64,000 bases of DNA from an uncultured Ruminococcus sp. (GTDB lineage Bacteria > Bacillota > Clostridia > Oscillospirales > Acutalibacteraceae): contig CACZYF010000003.1 in the NCBI GenBank assembly GCA_902785355.1, forward strand, positions 60,757-124,756, written 5' to 3'. Shown here piece after piece: positions 9,702 through 19,710 of this stretch. The stretch's first letter is position 1. Each line of letters begins with the position of its first letter. Made by a program: the position numbers and the translations under genes. The notes under the pieces were generated by a model. The model did no database searches. It had not been told where the DNA came from and worked only from the letters and a program-made list of their open reading frames with translations.

Positions 9702-11831
9702 TTAAACCGAAGGCTCCATATTGAGTTTTGCGACGCGCCTCACCTCATCCTCAGCATCCAAAAAAGCTTGCACGACATACGGATCAAAGTGGTTTCCGGC
9801 TTCCTCGCGAATGATATCAAGCGCTTTTTCGATTGTGAACGGTTCCTTATAACTACGGCGGGAAACCAACGCATCAAACACATCCGCAACCGCCATCACA
9901 CGCGCCGAAAGCGGGATATCCTCGCCGCTGAGACCGATGGGATAACCCTTACCGTTCCATTTCTCATGATGATACATCGCAAGATTCTTTGCTTCGCGCA
10001 AATATCCGGAATCTTCATCAACGACAGCTATCGCCTTGTCGATGATCTTGCCGCCCTCTGTGGTATGACTCTGCATGATACGGAACTCCTCATCAGTAAG
10101 CCTGCCGGGCTTGTTGAGGATCACATCGGATACGGTGATCTTGCCCACATCATGGAGCGGAGCGGAATTGACGACCTCGCTGATAAACTGCTCCGACAGT
10201 TGATCGGCGTAGACGCCTTCCTTCTGCATCTGACGGAGGATGATCTCAGTATAAGCGGCAGTCTTGAAAACATGATCGCCGGTGCATTGGTCGCGGCTCT
10301 CAACCATATCAGCGAGCACCATAATCAGACCGTTCTGCAGCTTTGTGAGCTGTTCGCTCTTGTGTTGGATCTCCTCGATATACCGAACGGTGTTATGAGC
10401 CGCTTTCTTATATTCCTCATAGAGGGTCTCGATCTCGTCGCCGGTACGAATATTCAGCATATCGAGCATATGAATCCACTTTTCCCTTGCATCGGGTGTG
10501 TCATAGCTCGAATGACGAGATACATGCGCGATCGAGTTGATCGGCTTGATGATATGCTTCTCCGCAATCCAGACTGCGTAGGTTCGAATCAAAAGCAAAA
10601 ATCCGAGGAACAGCGAGATGATCCTCGCCAAAAACGCAAACTCTTCTGATCGCAGACGATTCATCTCCAAATCGACTCCGACATAACACTGCACCTTTCC
10701 GACACTGTCGGCAACAGGCTTATATACCGACAAAAGCCATCCGTACTCGTCATCCGTGATATCGACAGGGATTTCTTTACCGGCAAAGAAAAGATCACGA
10801 TATTTCTCGATCGAAGAGTCGTAATCGATCACCGCTCCGGGCTCGTCAGCCTTAACGTCTGCGGTGTCGATATCAAAAACGACATGAGTGCCATCCTCGG
10901 CTATTCGATAGATATAAGCAAATTTGATATCGGGAGAAAGATTGATAACCGTACTGAGAAGCTCCTCGGTATCGGCGTAACCATCTGCCGCTCGGCCTTT
11001 CTCCAAATATTCATCTATCCGGTCGGCGTCCAACTGCTCGGCGATCATTTCGGCGGCGTAACGCCCGTTCTCCTCATACTCCTTAACGGTGGAATTATGA
11101 TACTGCAGAATACTGATGCCGATCGCCGCCGACGCGACCAGCGTCAGTGACAGCGCTACCACCAGCGTAGTCTTTATGCGTAGAGAAATCCGTTTTCTGT
11201 TATGTCGATTCGGTTCCTCAAAGATAGTGATATAGTACCAGTTGCGGGTATGAATGTAATCCAGCAGCTTGAGAGGAAGCAGCTTATATAAAACCACCGC
11301 GATCACAGTTACAAGCGTCTTATCGACGAGATCAATCAGAAAAGAGGCAAGCAGATTAGAGAGAAAATATCCCATAGGAACCATGCGATTGATTCTCTCC
11401 GCCATTTCGACAGCATATCCCTCGCCGAAGCTCAACCCGTTGATAAGCCACGTCAGCAGACCTCCCGCGATGCCTCCCCAAAACGCAAAGCTCAGGACAG
11501 CGGTCAAAATCGCGTGGATTTTGATCCGGCGCATTTTTTCGGCAAAAGCTACCGCCGATACTGCGATCAGAACGCTGATAACGCAGTAATACATACTGTA
11601 TGAATCCGAAAGGCTGTTGATGATATTCGAGAAAAATCCGACCGTAATACACGGGATATAACCGCCCAGCATGGCGGAAAGGATCGTACCGATATCATCG
11701 ATATACAACGGCAGACCCAGCATTTGGTTCAACCTTGTACCGAGGATATTCAACAGCACCCCGAAAAAGATAACGCCCAGCAATGAAGCGCCGGATTTCC
11801 ATGCAGATTTCGATTTCATATTAGAAGACAT
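9702..11831 (-). CDS. Membrane HD-GYP phosphodiesterase with ECF-S-like sensor region
   Basis: 709 residues from the ATG at 11831, which has GGAGGA five nt upstream; the ATG at 11852 has no such site. Residues ~10-190 form several membrane helices with a PLYIDDIGTILSAMLGG pattern resembling ECF transporter S-components, then another helix (~225), an extracytoplasmic segment (~245-395), a helix and a HAMP-like linker (HIIKPINSI). The C-terminal ~200 residues are an HD-GYP domain with HDVGK and HHEKWNGKGYP, which degrades cyclic di-GMP to GMP. It follows the REC-GGDEF-EAL gene by 13 nt and is surely cotranscribed with it. The ECF-like part suggests sensing of a small ligand, which is inference. 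Confidence 0.9.
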   Translation of the reverse strand: MSSNMKSKSAWKSGASLLGVIFFGVLLNILGTRLNQMLGLPLYIDDIGTILSAMLGGYIPCITVGFFSNIINSLSDSYSMYYCVISVLIAVSAVAFAEKMRRIKIHAILTAVLSFAFWGGIAGGLLTWLINGLSFGEGYAVEMAERINRMVPMGYFLSNLLASFLIDLVDKTLVTVIAVVLYKLLPLKLLDYIHTRNWYYITIFEEPNRHNRKRISLRIKTTLVVALSLTLVASAAIGISILQYHNSTVKEYEENGRYAAEMIAEQLDADRIDEYLEKGRAADGYADTEELLSTVINLSPDIKFAYIYRIAEDGTHVVFDIDTADVKADEPGAVIDYDSSIEKYRDLFFAGKEIPVDITDDEYGWLLSVYKPVADSVGKVQCYVGVDLEMNRLRSEEFAFLARIISLFLGFLLLIRTYAVWIAEKHIIKPINSIAHVSRHSSYDTPDAREKWIHMLDMLNIRTGDEIETLYEEYKKAAHNTVRYIEEIQHKSEQLTKLQNGLIMVLADMVESRDQCTGDHVFKTAAYTEIILRQMQKEGVYADQLSEQFISEVVNSAPLHDVGKITVSDVILNKPGRLTDEEFRIMQSHTTEGGKIIDKAIAVVDEDSGYLREAKNLAMYHHEKWNGKGYPIGLSGEDIPLSARVMAVADVFDALVSRRSYKEPFTIEKALDIIREEAGNHFDPYVVQAFLDAEDEVRRVAKLNMEPSV

Positions 11832-11844
11832 AATGATCCTCCGT

Positions 11845-13542
11845 TTATTCATCGTTCAGGCTCTGACATTCCTTCTCAACTAATTCACTGAAACGATCCG
11901 CCGGCAAAGGCGGTGAAAAATAGTAGCCCTGTACAACCTGACAGCCCATATCACGCAGCACCTTGAGCTGCTCTTCCTCCTCGACTCCCTCCGCGACGAC
12001 GGGAACCCCGAGGAATCCGGCGATATCCATCACCAGCTCCACAAGCTTCAGATTTCTCTCATCATTCAGCATACGGCGTATAAACTGCATGTCGAGCTTG
12101 AGTACATCGATCGGTATCTCAGTCAGCATATTCAGCGAGGAATATCCCGAGCCGAAGTCATCCATCTCGATTTTGAAGCCGCGATTCCGGAGGGCGTTAA
12201 CGATTTCAATCAGGCGGTCTCCGTTATCCGAATAAGCCGATTCGGTGATCTCCAACAGCAGATCATCGGGACTCAGCGAAAACTCATCCAGGATATTCAA
12301 TAGCTTAGTTTCAAGCTCGGGATCAGCGATATCGACGCGGGAAACGTTCACCGAGACGCGGATGTTCACACCATACATGTCTCGCCAACGCCTGATCTGT
12401 GACGCCGCTTCACGCCAGACAAAGTGATCCACCCTGCGAATCAGGCCGTTCTGTTCAAAAAGCGGGATAAACTCACCCGGGCTGATGAAGCCGAGCTCGG
12501 GATGGATCCAGCGGATCAGCGCTTCGGCGCTGCCGAGGACAGGGCGTTCCCCTTGTATATGGTATTTCGGTTGATAATATACAACAAACTGACGGTTTTC
12601 GATCGCGTCCTGTACGTCACCGATCAACCGCTCATGAAAGACCGTCTGCTCATAAAGCTCATGATTGTAGCGCGCTGTCAGAACGCCGAACTTTCCGCGG
12701 ATTCGGTCGCACGCCGCCTTAGCACGGCTGAACCAGCTCTCGGGATCCGGGTCATCGCCGAGCGCAAATATACCGATCCTCAACCGAAGCTGACGCGCCT
12801 GGGTGGAGCGGCTCAGCTCCTCCTGTAAGCGTTCTGCAAGAGGCTCGTAATCCTCCCTGTGCTCGCTGAAAATAAAGAAGGTGTCGCTTTCGCTCCGACA
12901 GGCGATACCTCTGGATCGGGACAGCTCCTCCGTAATCAGCTCACCCGCACGCCTCAGAACTCGATCCCCCTCTTCTCTTCCGAACAGTTCGTTGATAAGG
13001 TGGAAGCGATCAATATTCAGCACTAAAGCGTCGGCGGGCACATCAAGCCTTGTAAGCAGACGATCAAGATAGGCAAAAAAGTATTCTCTCGTATATAATC
13101 CCGATACCTTATCCCGTTCGGTCGAACGGATAATGCTCTTGTCCTCACTCAGTTCGATGATCCTCTCGCATCGGGCGAGGATGATCTCGGGCATATCATA
13201 TGGCTTAGTGATAAAATCCGCCGCGCCCATTCGGATACTGCGTACCTCGGCGGATTTTTCAGCCGTCATGACAATGATCGGAATGCGTCGAAGTTGTTCA
13301 TTCGCCTGACAGCGTTCGATAACCTCAAAGCCGTCCATCACAGGCATCATCAAATCGAGCAAGATCAGCGAATAATCTGCTCCGGGTGCGGTGAGCGCTG
13401 CCATCGCCTCTTCACCGTTCGAAGCAAAATCCGCGTCAAAGCTCTCTGAAAGCATCGCGCCGAGCAGCTCCAGGTTGATTATCTCGTCATCTACTATCAG
13501 TACGCGGCGCTTCACACCGCCTGCCGTCATAAACTGTTTCAT
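11845..13542 (-). CDS. Response regulator with degenerate GGDEF and EAL output
   Basis: 565 residues. A receiver domain (~13-130) has the acidic pocket VDDE and the phospho-acceptor Asp63 in LLDLMMPV. The middle domain is GGDEF-like but its signature reads SESDTF, so it should not make cyclic di-GMP and may be regulatory. The C-terminal EAL domain has SAEALIRW, ITES, MDDFGSGYSSL, KLD and AEGVEEEEQ, the residues needed for hydrolysis of cyclic di-GMP to pGpG. The start has GGGAGA upstream. It lies one nt after the stop of the permease-kinase gene and is its obvious phosphorylation partner, giving a route from amino-acid-type sensing to c-di-GMP breakdown. Confidence 0.93.
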   Translation of the reverse strand: MKQFMTAGGVKRRVLIVDDEIINLELLGAMLSESFDADFASNGEEAMAALTAPGADYSLILLDLMMPVMDGFEVIERCQANEQLRRIPIIVMTAEKSAEVRSIRMGAADFITKPYDMPEIILARCERIIELSEDKSIIRSTERDKVSGLYTREYFFAYLDRLLTRLDVPADALVLNIDRFHLINELFGREEGDRVLRRAGELITEELSRSRGIACRSESDTFFIFSEHREDYEPLAERLQEELSRSTQARQLRLRIGIFALGDDPDPESWFSRAKAACDRIRGKFGVLTARYNHELYEQTVFHERLIGDVQDAIENRQFVVYYQPKYHIQGERPVLGSAEALIRWIHPELGFISPGEFIPLFEQNGLIRRVDHFVWREAASQIRRWRDMYGVNIRVSVNVSRVDIADPELETKLLNILDEFSLSPDDLLLEITESAYSDNGDRLIEIVNALRNRGFKIEMDDFGSGYSSLNMLTEIPIDVLKLDMQFIRRMLNDERNLKLVELVMDIAGFLGVPVVAEGVEEEEQLKVLRDMGCQVVQGYYFSPPLPADRFSELVEKECQSLNDE

Positions 13543-13543
13543 T

Positions 13544-16465
13544 CTATTCTCCCATATTCTTAATACATTCCGTCAGTGTAGCGATCAGCTCGTCGGGATT
13601 GAACGGCTTTGAAATGTGCGCGTTCATTCCGGCCTCCTGAGCCTCGCGGCGGTCGTCCTCAAAGGTATTAGCCGTAAGGGCGATGATGGGAACGCGGGAA
13701 CGCTCTCCGCCCATCGCGCGGATCGCACGGGTCGCGTCAAAGCCGTTCATCACCGGCATCTGAACATCCATCAAAACTGCGTTATAATAGCCTGCGTCCG
13801 CTTTTTCTATCATATCGACTGCGATCCTACCGTTTTCGGCAGCCTCTACCATGAAGCCCTCCTGCGTCAGGATCATTGTCGCGATCTCACTGTTGATCGG
13901 ATTATCTTCTGTAAGAAGAATTCGGAAATTGCTGAAATCGATCTTTTCATCAGCCGAGGAATCAACAGGTGCATGAACCTCTTCCTTACTTGAAATCGGG
14001 AACGTCAGACTGATAGTAAAGGTCGTACCCTGATCTTGAGCGGTCTCAACCAAAATTCTGCCGCCCATCAGCTCTACCAGGTTTTTGGTGATCGCCATGC
14101 CCAGACCCGTGCCCTGGATCGAGCTGACCGTTCGGCTTCGTTCACGCTCAAATGCGTCGAAAATATGCTCCGCAAACTCCGGACTCATACCGATACCGTT
14201 ATCGCTGACGCTCAGCTCATAAGTCGCGTTCTCGGAGCTCGCCGTTTTTTCGGTCAGTTTAACGCTGACTTTACCGTTTGCGGGCGTAAATTTATATGCA
14301 TTCGAGATCAGGTTGAGCAGAATACGGTTCAAACGGTTCTTGTCACAGACAACATAACGATGCGTTATATTACTGTGATCGACGGTATATGTCAGTGGCT
14401 TGGATTCCATCTGTATATCAAAGATATGACAGGTTTCTTCGAGCACCTCCACCAAGTCGCCGGGTGTAGGATCCAGCTCCATTTTTCCGCTTTCGATACG
14501 ACTCATATCGAGGATATCGTTGATTAAAGAAAGCAGCTGTTTACCCGAGGTGTCGATCTTGTCGAGGTAATCGCGGATCGTCTCGGGAATATCGTTCTCC
14601 TTCAGGGCAAGCGCCGTATAGCCGGTGATGGCGTTCATGGGCGTTCTGATATCATGGCTCATATTGGAGAGGAAGGTACTCTTTGCGCGGCTGTTTTCCT
14701 CAGCAAGAATACGTTCGGCTTCAATCTGCTGTTCCCTTTTATTGATGATTGAAAATATACTCAGGATCAGCGCGAGAGAGCCCAGCAGCAAAGCGGCGAA
14801 TACATAGATATTACGTCTGACGGAAAATGCAAATTCGCTAAACATATTCGCTATATAACGATTTGTCTCCCTAACGCTGTCGTTTTCAGCGTCAAGTCCC
14901 GCTCTCTCTGCAAGCTCGATGTGCGTGGCGCGGGTGGCAGCCGTAGCTTCACCTGCCTCGTCCAGCGTGATACGGTTCACCCATGAAACAGCTACCAACA
15001 AGATCAGACAGAACAGAATGATCCATACCACCGTACTCTTACCGATACGACGCGATTGATCCCGCTTCATCAGGATGCGGAATACGATCATTCCGATAAC
15101 GCTCCACAAAATCAGGATCATGTAGGATTCTGCGGCAAGCGCGCTCTTTGAACGAATAGTCGGCAGAAGATAGAAAACAGCAAAGATAACAGCGATCACG
15201 GCGCCGATCAAGCCGTAAACGAAGGTCGGACGTTTCTTCTCTCGATACCCCAGTAAACAGGCACAGATCGAAACATAAGCATAGACAACGGTTGCGCCGA
15301 TGGTAGTAACATCAACGATCCATCCGATAGCGGTTCTGCCTAAAAGCGGTATCACAACGGATATCGCCGCTACACAGCCGATCGCTCGGGCGGGTATCCC
15401 GCGAGAATTGAGCGAACCGATCCACCCCGGAAGCATCTTATCCGATGATAAGCGATAAATCAGGCGGCTCAGGGCGATCATGTTACCGATCAATCCTGTA
15501 ATTATTCCGCAAAAAGCGGCAACGCCCAGAATCACCGGGCCGATATTCCCCATCGCCTCCTGTGCGGCGTGGAAGGTCGGCAATCCTCGGATACCTTCAA
15601 AATGCGACAGAGAACCGATATACTCGGTCCAACTGCGAAAGCCGTCCGGTATCAGCATAGACGCGCAGAGCGTCAGCATCGCATATGCCAAAGCTCCCGC
15701 GACAAGCGCGATAGCAAGGATCGCAAGCACTTTTTTCTGTTTGAATTTAAACTCACCCGACGAGTGAGAAACCGACTCGAAGCCGATAAACGCCCACGGC
15801 GCCAGAATAACAATCGTCATGATCTGCGACGCCGGATCGCCGCCCGCAGTAAACGCGGGAACAATGTTTTCGAGACCGCCTCTATGTACCGTTACGGCAA
15901 TAAAGCAAGTTGTGATACCGCCGAACAGGAGCACCGCTCCGATGATCTGTACAACAACCGCGAGTCGCTTACCGAGGACGCATACCAGACTTGTCACGGC
16001 AAGGATCGCCACGGAAAGCAGCACCTCGCCCATGTAGACAGTGTAGCCTGCGATCTTATAGGAAAAGCCAAAGCAGAAAATGTCTCCGAACAAATAGCGG
16101 ACAATCAGCGAGAGCGCCGTACTGTTAGCCCAAATGATCGCCGTATAGGTCAACATCAGCATCCACGCGCACAAAAATCCGTGATCGCTGCCGAGTACCT
16201 TGGCGGCATAAGTATAGGATCCGCCCGCATCGGGATATCTGACCATCAGGAAACGGTAGCTAAATCCGATAATCAGCATAACCACAGCGCCGATCAAAAG
16301 CCCGATTACCGAGCCCCACGGTCCCGCTATCGGCAGAAAGGTCGTGCCGGGCATGACAAAGGCGCCCCACCCGACAGCGCTGCCGAAAGCAAGCGCCCAT
16401 ACCGCAAGCGGGGAAAGATATGGCGACAGCGAAGTGCTGTTCTGCTGATGCTCTATACGAATCAT
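13544..16465 (-). CDS. Amino-acid permease / hybrid histidine kinase fusion (APC-HisKA-HATPase-REC)
   Basis: 973 residues in one open frame. Residues ~15-470 look like a complete APC-superfamily amino-acid permease (GSAVGWGAF, PDAGGSYTYA, APWAFIGFESV, about twelve membrane helices). After one more helix (~478-496), a soluble segment and a helix (~553-573) comes a histidine kinase: phospho-acceptor His604 in SNMSHDIRTPMN, N box NLISNAYKF, DNGIGM, GTGLGMAI. A C-terminal receiver has the acceptor Asp900 in LMDVQMPV. The permease probably serves as sensor, and perhaps also as transporter, for the kinase; the principle is known for CbrA-type kinases, which carry a different transporter family. Next gene downstream is a REC-GGDEF-EAL protein one nt away. 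Confidence 0.9.
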   Translation of the reverse strand: MIRIEHQQNSTSLSPYLSPLAVWALAFGSAVGWGAFVMPGTTFLPIAGPWGSVIGLLIGAVVMLIIGFSYRFLMVRYPDAGGSYTYAAKVLGSDHGFLCAWMLMLTYTAIIWANSTALSLIVRYLFGDIFCFGFSYKIAGYTVYMGEVLLSVAILAVTSLVCVLGKRLAVVVQIIGAVLLFGGITTCFIAVTVHRGGLENIVPAFTAGGDPASQIMTIVILAPWAFIGFESVSHSSGEFKFKQKKVLAILAIALVAGALAYAMLTLCASMLIPDGFRSWTEYIGSLSHFEGIRGLPTFHAAQEAMGNIGPVILGVAAFCGIITGLIGNMIALSRLIYRLSSDKMLPGWIGSLNSRGIPARAIGCVAAISVVIPLLGRTAIGWIVDVTTIGATVVYAYVSICACLLGYREKKRPTFVYGLIGAVIAVIFAVFYLLPTIRSKSALAAESYMILILWSVIGMIVFRILMKRDQSRRIGKSTVVWIILFCLILLVAVSWVNRITLDEAGEATAATRATHIELAERAGLDAENDSVRETNRYIANMFSEFAFSVRRNIYVFAALLLGSLALILSIFSIINKREQQIEAERILAEENSRAKSTFLSNMSHDIRTPMNAITGYTALALKENDIPETIRDYLDKIDTSGKQLLSLINDILDMSRIESGKMELDPTPGDLVEVLEETCHIFDIQMESKPLTYTVDHSNITHRYVVCDKNRLNRILLNLISNAYKFTPANGKVSVKLTEKTASSENATYELSVSDNGIGMSPEFAEHIFDAFERERSRTVSSIQGTGLGMAITKNLVELMGGRILVETAQDQGTTFTISLTFPISSKEEVHAPVDSSADEKIDFSNFRILLTEDNPINSEIATMILTQEGFMVEAAENGRIAVDMIEKADAGYYNAVLMDVQMPVMNGFDATRAIRAMGGERSRVPIIALTANTFEDDRREAQEAGMNAHISKPFNPDELIATLTECIKNMGE

Positions 16466-16524
16466 AGTTTACTCCATATAACGGTAATTTTGAGGATGAA
16501 TCATCCCAAATAGTTTTATCTAAG

Positions 16525-19344
16525 TCAATTATTAGCAGCTATCAGCTCTTCGAGCGTGTTGAACAGCTGATCCGGCTCGACGGGCTTAGACAGATGTGCG
16601 TTCATACCTGCCTGGAGCGAACGCTGAACGTCCTCGTCAAAGGCGTTCGCCGTCAACGCGATGATCGGAACAGGCCTTGCGTCCTCACGCGGGAGCGCAC
16701 GGATCGCCTCAGCGGTCTCAAGACCGTCCATGACCGGCATACGTACATCCATCAACACTGCGTCATAGGTACCCGGCGCGCTGTCACGGAACAGCGCGAG
16801 CGCCTTTTCGCCGTTCTCGGCGTGATCGGTCTCCATCCCCTTGATAGACAAAAGCTGCTTGATGATCTCGGCGTTAATCGGCATATCTTCCGCAAGCAGG
16901 ATCCTTCTTCCTTCAAGCGAGATATGATGACGGGATTCCTTTACAGGCATCTGCATCACGCGCTCGATCTCACGACGTATCACAGTGGGGAAATCTGATT
17001 TAGAGATAAAGCTGTCTACACCTGCAGCGACTGCCTCCTGCATAATATCCTCGGTGTCATAAGCGGTCAAGGCGATAATGCGCGTTTCGTTCCGGTAACG
17101 ACGGCGGATCTCGCGGGTGACGTCCACGCCGCCTCTTTCGGGCATCTTCCAATCCACCAGAACCAGATTATAGGGATCCTGTTTGGCGTGTCGGATCTCA
17201 ATTGCGAGAAGCGCTTCAGTTCCCGAAGAGGAAGTATCCACCGCTACGCCGATATCCTCGAGTACGATACCCGCATGCTCCAGAGCGACCTCGTCGTCGT
17301 CCACCACCAGCGCCTTTACCTCGGAGAAGTCAAAGCCCATGACATCCCGATGATTATTATCACAGTTTTTCAGCGTAATCGATACAACGAAGGTAGAGCC
17401 TTCACCTTTCTTCGACTTTACATCGATCGTACCGTTCATCATCTCAACGATTCTCTTGGTGATCGCCATTCCCAGACCCGTACTACCGTATTTATTTCTG
17501 CGGCTGGCGTCCTCCTGCGTGAAGGCGTCAAATATACGCGGTAGAAATTCTTCATCCATGCCGATACCTGTATCCTTGATGATGAATCGAAGCGTCGTCT
17601 GGCGTTCGTAGCTCGCGATCTTCTCTACGGTGAAGGTCACCGAGCCGGGAGCCTCGGTAAACTTGATCGCATTGCTCAGGATGTTGATGATGATCTGCTT
17701 GAGCTTAGTATCATCTCCGAAATACCATTCGTTGATCTCTCCGATGATATGACATTCATAGTCGAGTCCCTTGTCATTACACTGGGACTGGATCATGATA
17801 TTGATCTGTTCAAGCATATCAGCCATGCTGAACTCTTCCTTGTGAAGGGTCATACGGCCGGACTCGATACGGCTCATATCGAGGATATCGTTGATCAGAT
17901 TCAAAAGATGTCCGGCGCTCTCTCCGATTTTCTGCAGATAGCTCCTTGTCCGATCGCTCAGAGAGGTATCTTTTAGCGCGATGCTGTTCAGTCCGATGAT
18001 CGCGTTCATGGGAGTACGGATCTCATGGCTCATGCTGGAGAGAAAGGAGGTTTTGGCGACGTTGGCATGCTCCGCCTCCTTCAAGGCGAGCGCCAACATC
18101 TCATTTTGTTCGCGTTCCTGTTTCAACACGTCTGTCACATCGGATTTTAAAAGTAGGAAGAAGCGCATATCCCTATCAACGACATAGTAGGTGAAACGCT
18201 TGTAGTACGTTACACCGTCGATCTCACAGGTCACATTAATCGTGTAGGACTCATTGTCCTCCAGCTGCTCGGCGATAGTCTCGGGAGCAAGCGCGTGTTC
18301 AAGCTCGGCAATGTCATGCGTAACGGCGGAAGCGGCGGGAAGCACCTGGTCGTGAATATAGTCGGTATATATACCGCTGTGGTATTTCGGAAAAATACTT
18401 CCCTTCCCTATCTTTGAAGCGTCGCCGATAACGACGCTGTAATTATTGTCAACGATATAGGTGACCATATCATACTGCTGAACGAGTACCTTTTCGTTCA
18501 GCACCTCGGAAACCTTCTCGTCATTATATTCTGTCTCGGTACCGAAGAGGATCAGTTCTCCGCTTGTCGGGGCATGGGCAACCGATCGGGTAAACCGCAC
18601 AAAGCAGTGTCTGCCGGACTGACGGCGACAGTAAGCAACAAAGGTTGCGGGCGGAGCGCCCTTATAGAAGCGATCCATCAACCGTTCAATACGAAAACAT
18701 TCGTCGAAACGCTCTCTGTCTCTCTCTACCAGCAGGCTTTCGCGGCGAATTTTTCCGGCAGCCTCCACGCTCTCCCCTGCCCTGTCGGTATCGTAAAGGT
18801 CATTTCCGTCGGCTTCTTCTATCAATCCTGTCGACAAATTGCAGCGCATGACCGTCAGACTTGAATCGGCGGCTGTGTGGAGTTGTTCGACCATAGAGGT
18901 GTAGACCCCCGCCCTGCGATAGCTCTCCTCACGAGCCAGGTACTGCTCGGTTATATCGCTGATAAACACATAAAAAACATCGCCGTAGCCCGGAAACTGC
19001 GCAAAATGACCGTAGTCGTCTACCCAGCGGATACTGCCGTCTCTGCGGATGATACGATACTCAACATGGTCCCTGTTCAGTGAATCTACGCTCTGCGTCT
19101 GTTCTACGATAGACTGGTTGACATTATCATAATCCAGCGGATGCACCATACCTCTGAAGGTATAGCCCGTAAGCGCTCGAAACTGGTCGTCCGTCTCACA
19201 GCCGTACATATGATGTACAGCGCTGTTGACATACAACAGCTCCATCCCTTCATCTGCGCGATAGATAAAAAAACCGCCGGGGATCTGCTCGCCAAACCAC
19301 TCTATGGCAGAGGTCATATAACCACTCTGAAAAAGCTCGTTCAT
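16525..19344 (-). CDS. PAS hybrid histidine kinase with two receiver domains
   Basis: 939 residues, no clear membrane helix, so probably cytoplasmic. A PAS domain (~10-135; GFFIYRADEGMELLYVN, WVDDYGHF) is followed by a second sensor-like region (~150-400), then the HisKA domain with SSMSHEIRTPMNAI, HATPase (NILSNAIKF, DTGIGM, GSTGLGMAI), and two receivers: REC1 with the acceptor in LVDWKMPE and REC2 with Asp866 in LMDVRMPV. It is the first gene of the minus-strand run and lies 59 nt before the permease-kinase gene. Its ribosome site is weak (GGATG), so the exact start is uncertain; MTSAIEW nine codons later is an alternative. It probably joins a phosphorelay with the neighbouring receiver proteins. 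Confidence 0.9.
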   Translation of the reverse strand: MNELFQSGYMTSAIEWFGEQIPGGFFIYRADEGMELLYVNSAVHHMYGCETDDQFRALTGYTFRGMVHPLDYDNVNQSIVEQTQSVDSLNRDHVEYRIIRRDGSIRWVDDYGHFAQFPGYGDVFYVFISDITEQYLAREESYRRAGVYTSMVEQLHTAADSSLTVMRCNLSTGLIEEADGNDLYDTDRAGESVEAAGKIRRESLLVERDRERFDECFRIERLMDRFYKGAPPATFVAYCRRQSGRHCFVRFTRSVAHAPTSGELILFGTETEYNDEKVSEVLNEKVLVQQYDMVTYIVDNNYSVVIGDASKIGKGSIFPKYHSGIYTDYIHDQVLPAASAVTHDIAELEHALAPETIAEQLEDNESYTINVTCEIDGVTYYKRFTYYVVDRDMRFFLLLKSDVTDVLKQEREQNEMLALALKEAEHANVAKTSFLSSMSHEIRTPMNAIIGLNSIALKDTSLSDRTRSYLQKIGESAGHLLNLINDILDMSRIESGRMTLHKEEFSMADMLEQINIMIQSQCNDKGLDYECHIIGEINEWYFGDDTKLKQIIINILSNAIKFTEAPGSVTFTVEKIASYERQTTLRFIIKDTGIGMDEEFLPRIFDAFTQEDASRRNKYGSTGLGMAITKRIVEMMNGTIDVKSKKGEGSTFVVSITLKNCDNNHRDVMGFDFSEVKALVVDDDEVALEHAGIVLEDIGVAVDTSSSGTEALLAIEIRHAKQDPYNLVLVDWKMPERGGVDVTREIRRRYRNETRIIALTAYDTEDIMQEAVAAGVDSFISKSDFPTVIRREIERVMQMPVKESRHHISLEGRRILLAEDMPINAEIIKQLLSIKGMETDHAENGEKALALFRDSAPGTYDAVLMDVRMPVMDGLETAEAIRALPREDARPVPIIALTANAFDEDVQRSLQAGMNAHLSKPVEPDQLFNTLEELIAANN

Positions 19345-19710
19345 TCTCTACATCCATTCTCTTATAACAACCCTCCGATAAACGCTGACTTATACTATCC
19401 GGGGTCAATATTTGTTATACCAATCTAGTCTATATTATAAACCATCTTCACTAAAAAAACAATCTAATCACGAAAAATATATGAAAAATGCTTATTATTC
19501 TTTTCCCCACGGTAAATACAGGCAACTTGTTTCATTCACCTTGAACGCAAAACAAACAGCGACAAATCTCTTGTATAGATTACATAAAATCAATAACAGA
19601 ATTATATAAATAATTCCGATTTTACCCTGCTGATATTGAAAATAGACGACAATGATATTATCATTATTATGAGTTTTTAGCATATCAAATAATAAGGAAC
19701 GGTAAAACGT
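19345..19710. other. Divergent intergenic region of the signalling island
   Basis: 366 nt between the divergent PAS-kinase and PAS-GGDEF-EAL genes, AT-rich, so it must hold both promoters. On the plus strand TTGAAA (19636) with TATCAT (19659) about 17 nt later is a possible promoter. On the minus strand a TATAAT at about 19434 lacks a clear -35. I see no gene or riboswitch in it. Confidence 0.4.

Noticed and set aside
15569-16513. 314-codon plus-strand frame across the permease region
   Set aside because: Arg/Asp/His-rich antisense shadow of the APC permease domain with no start signal or family resemblance.
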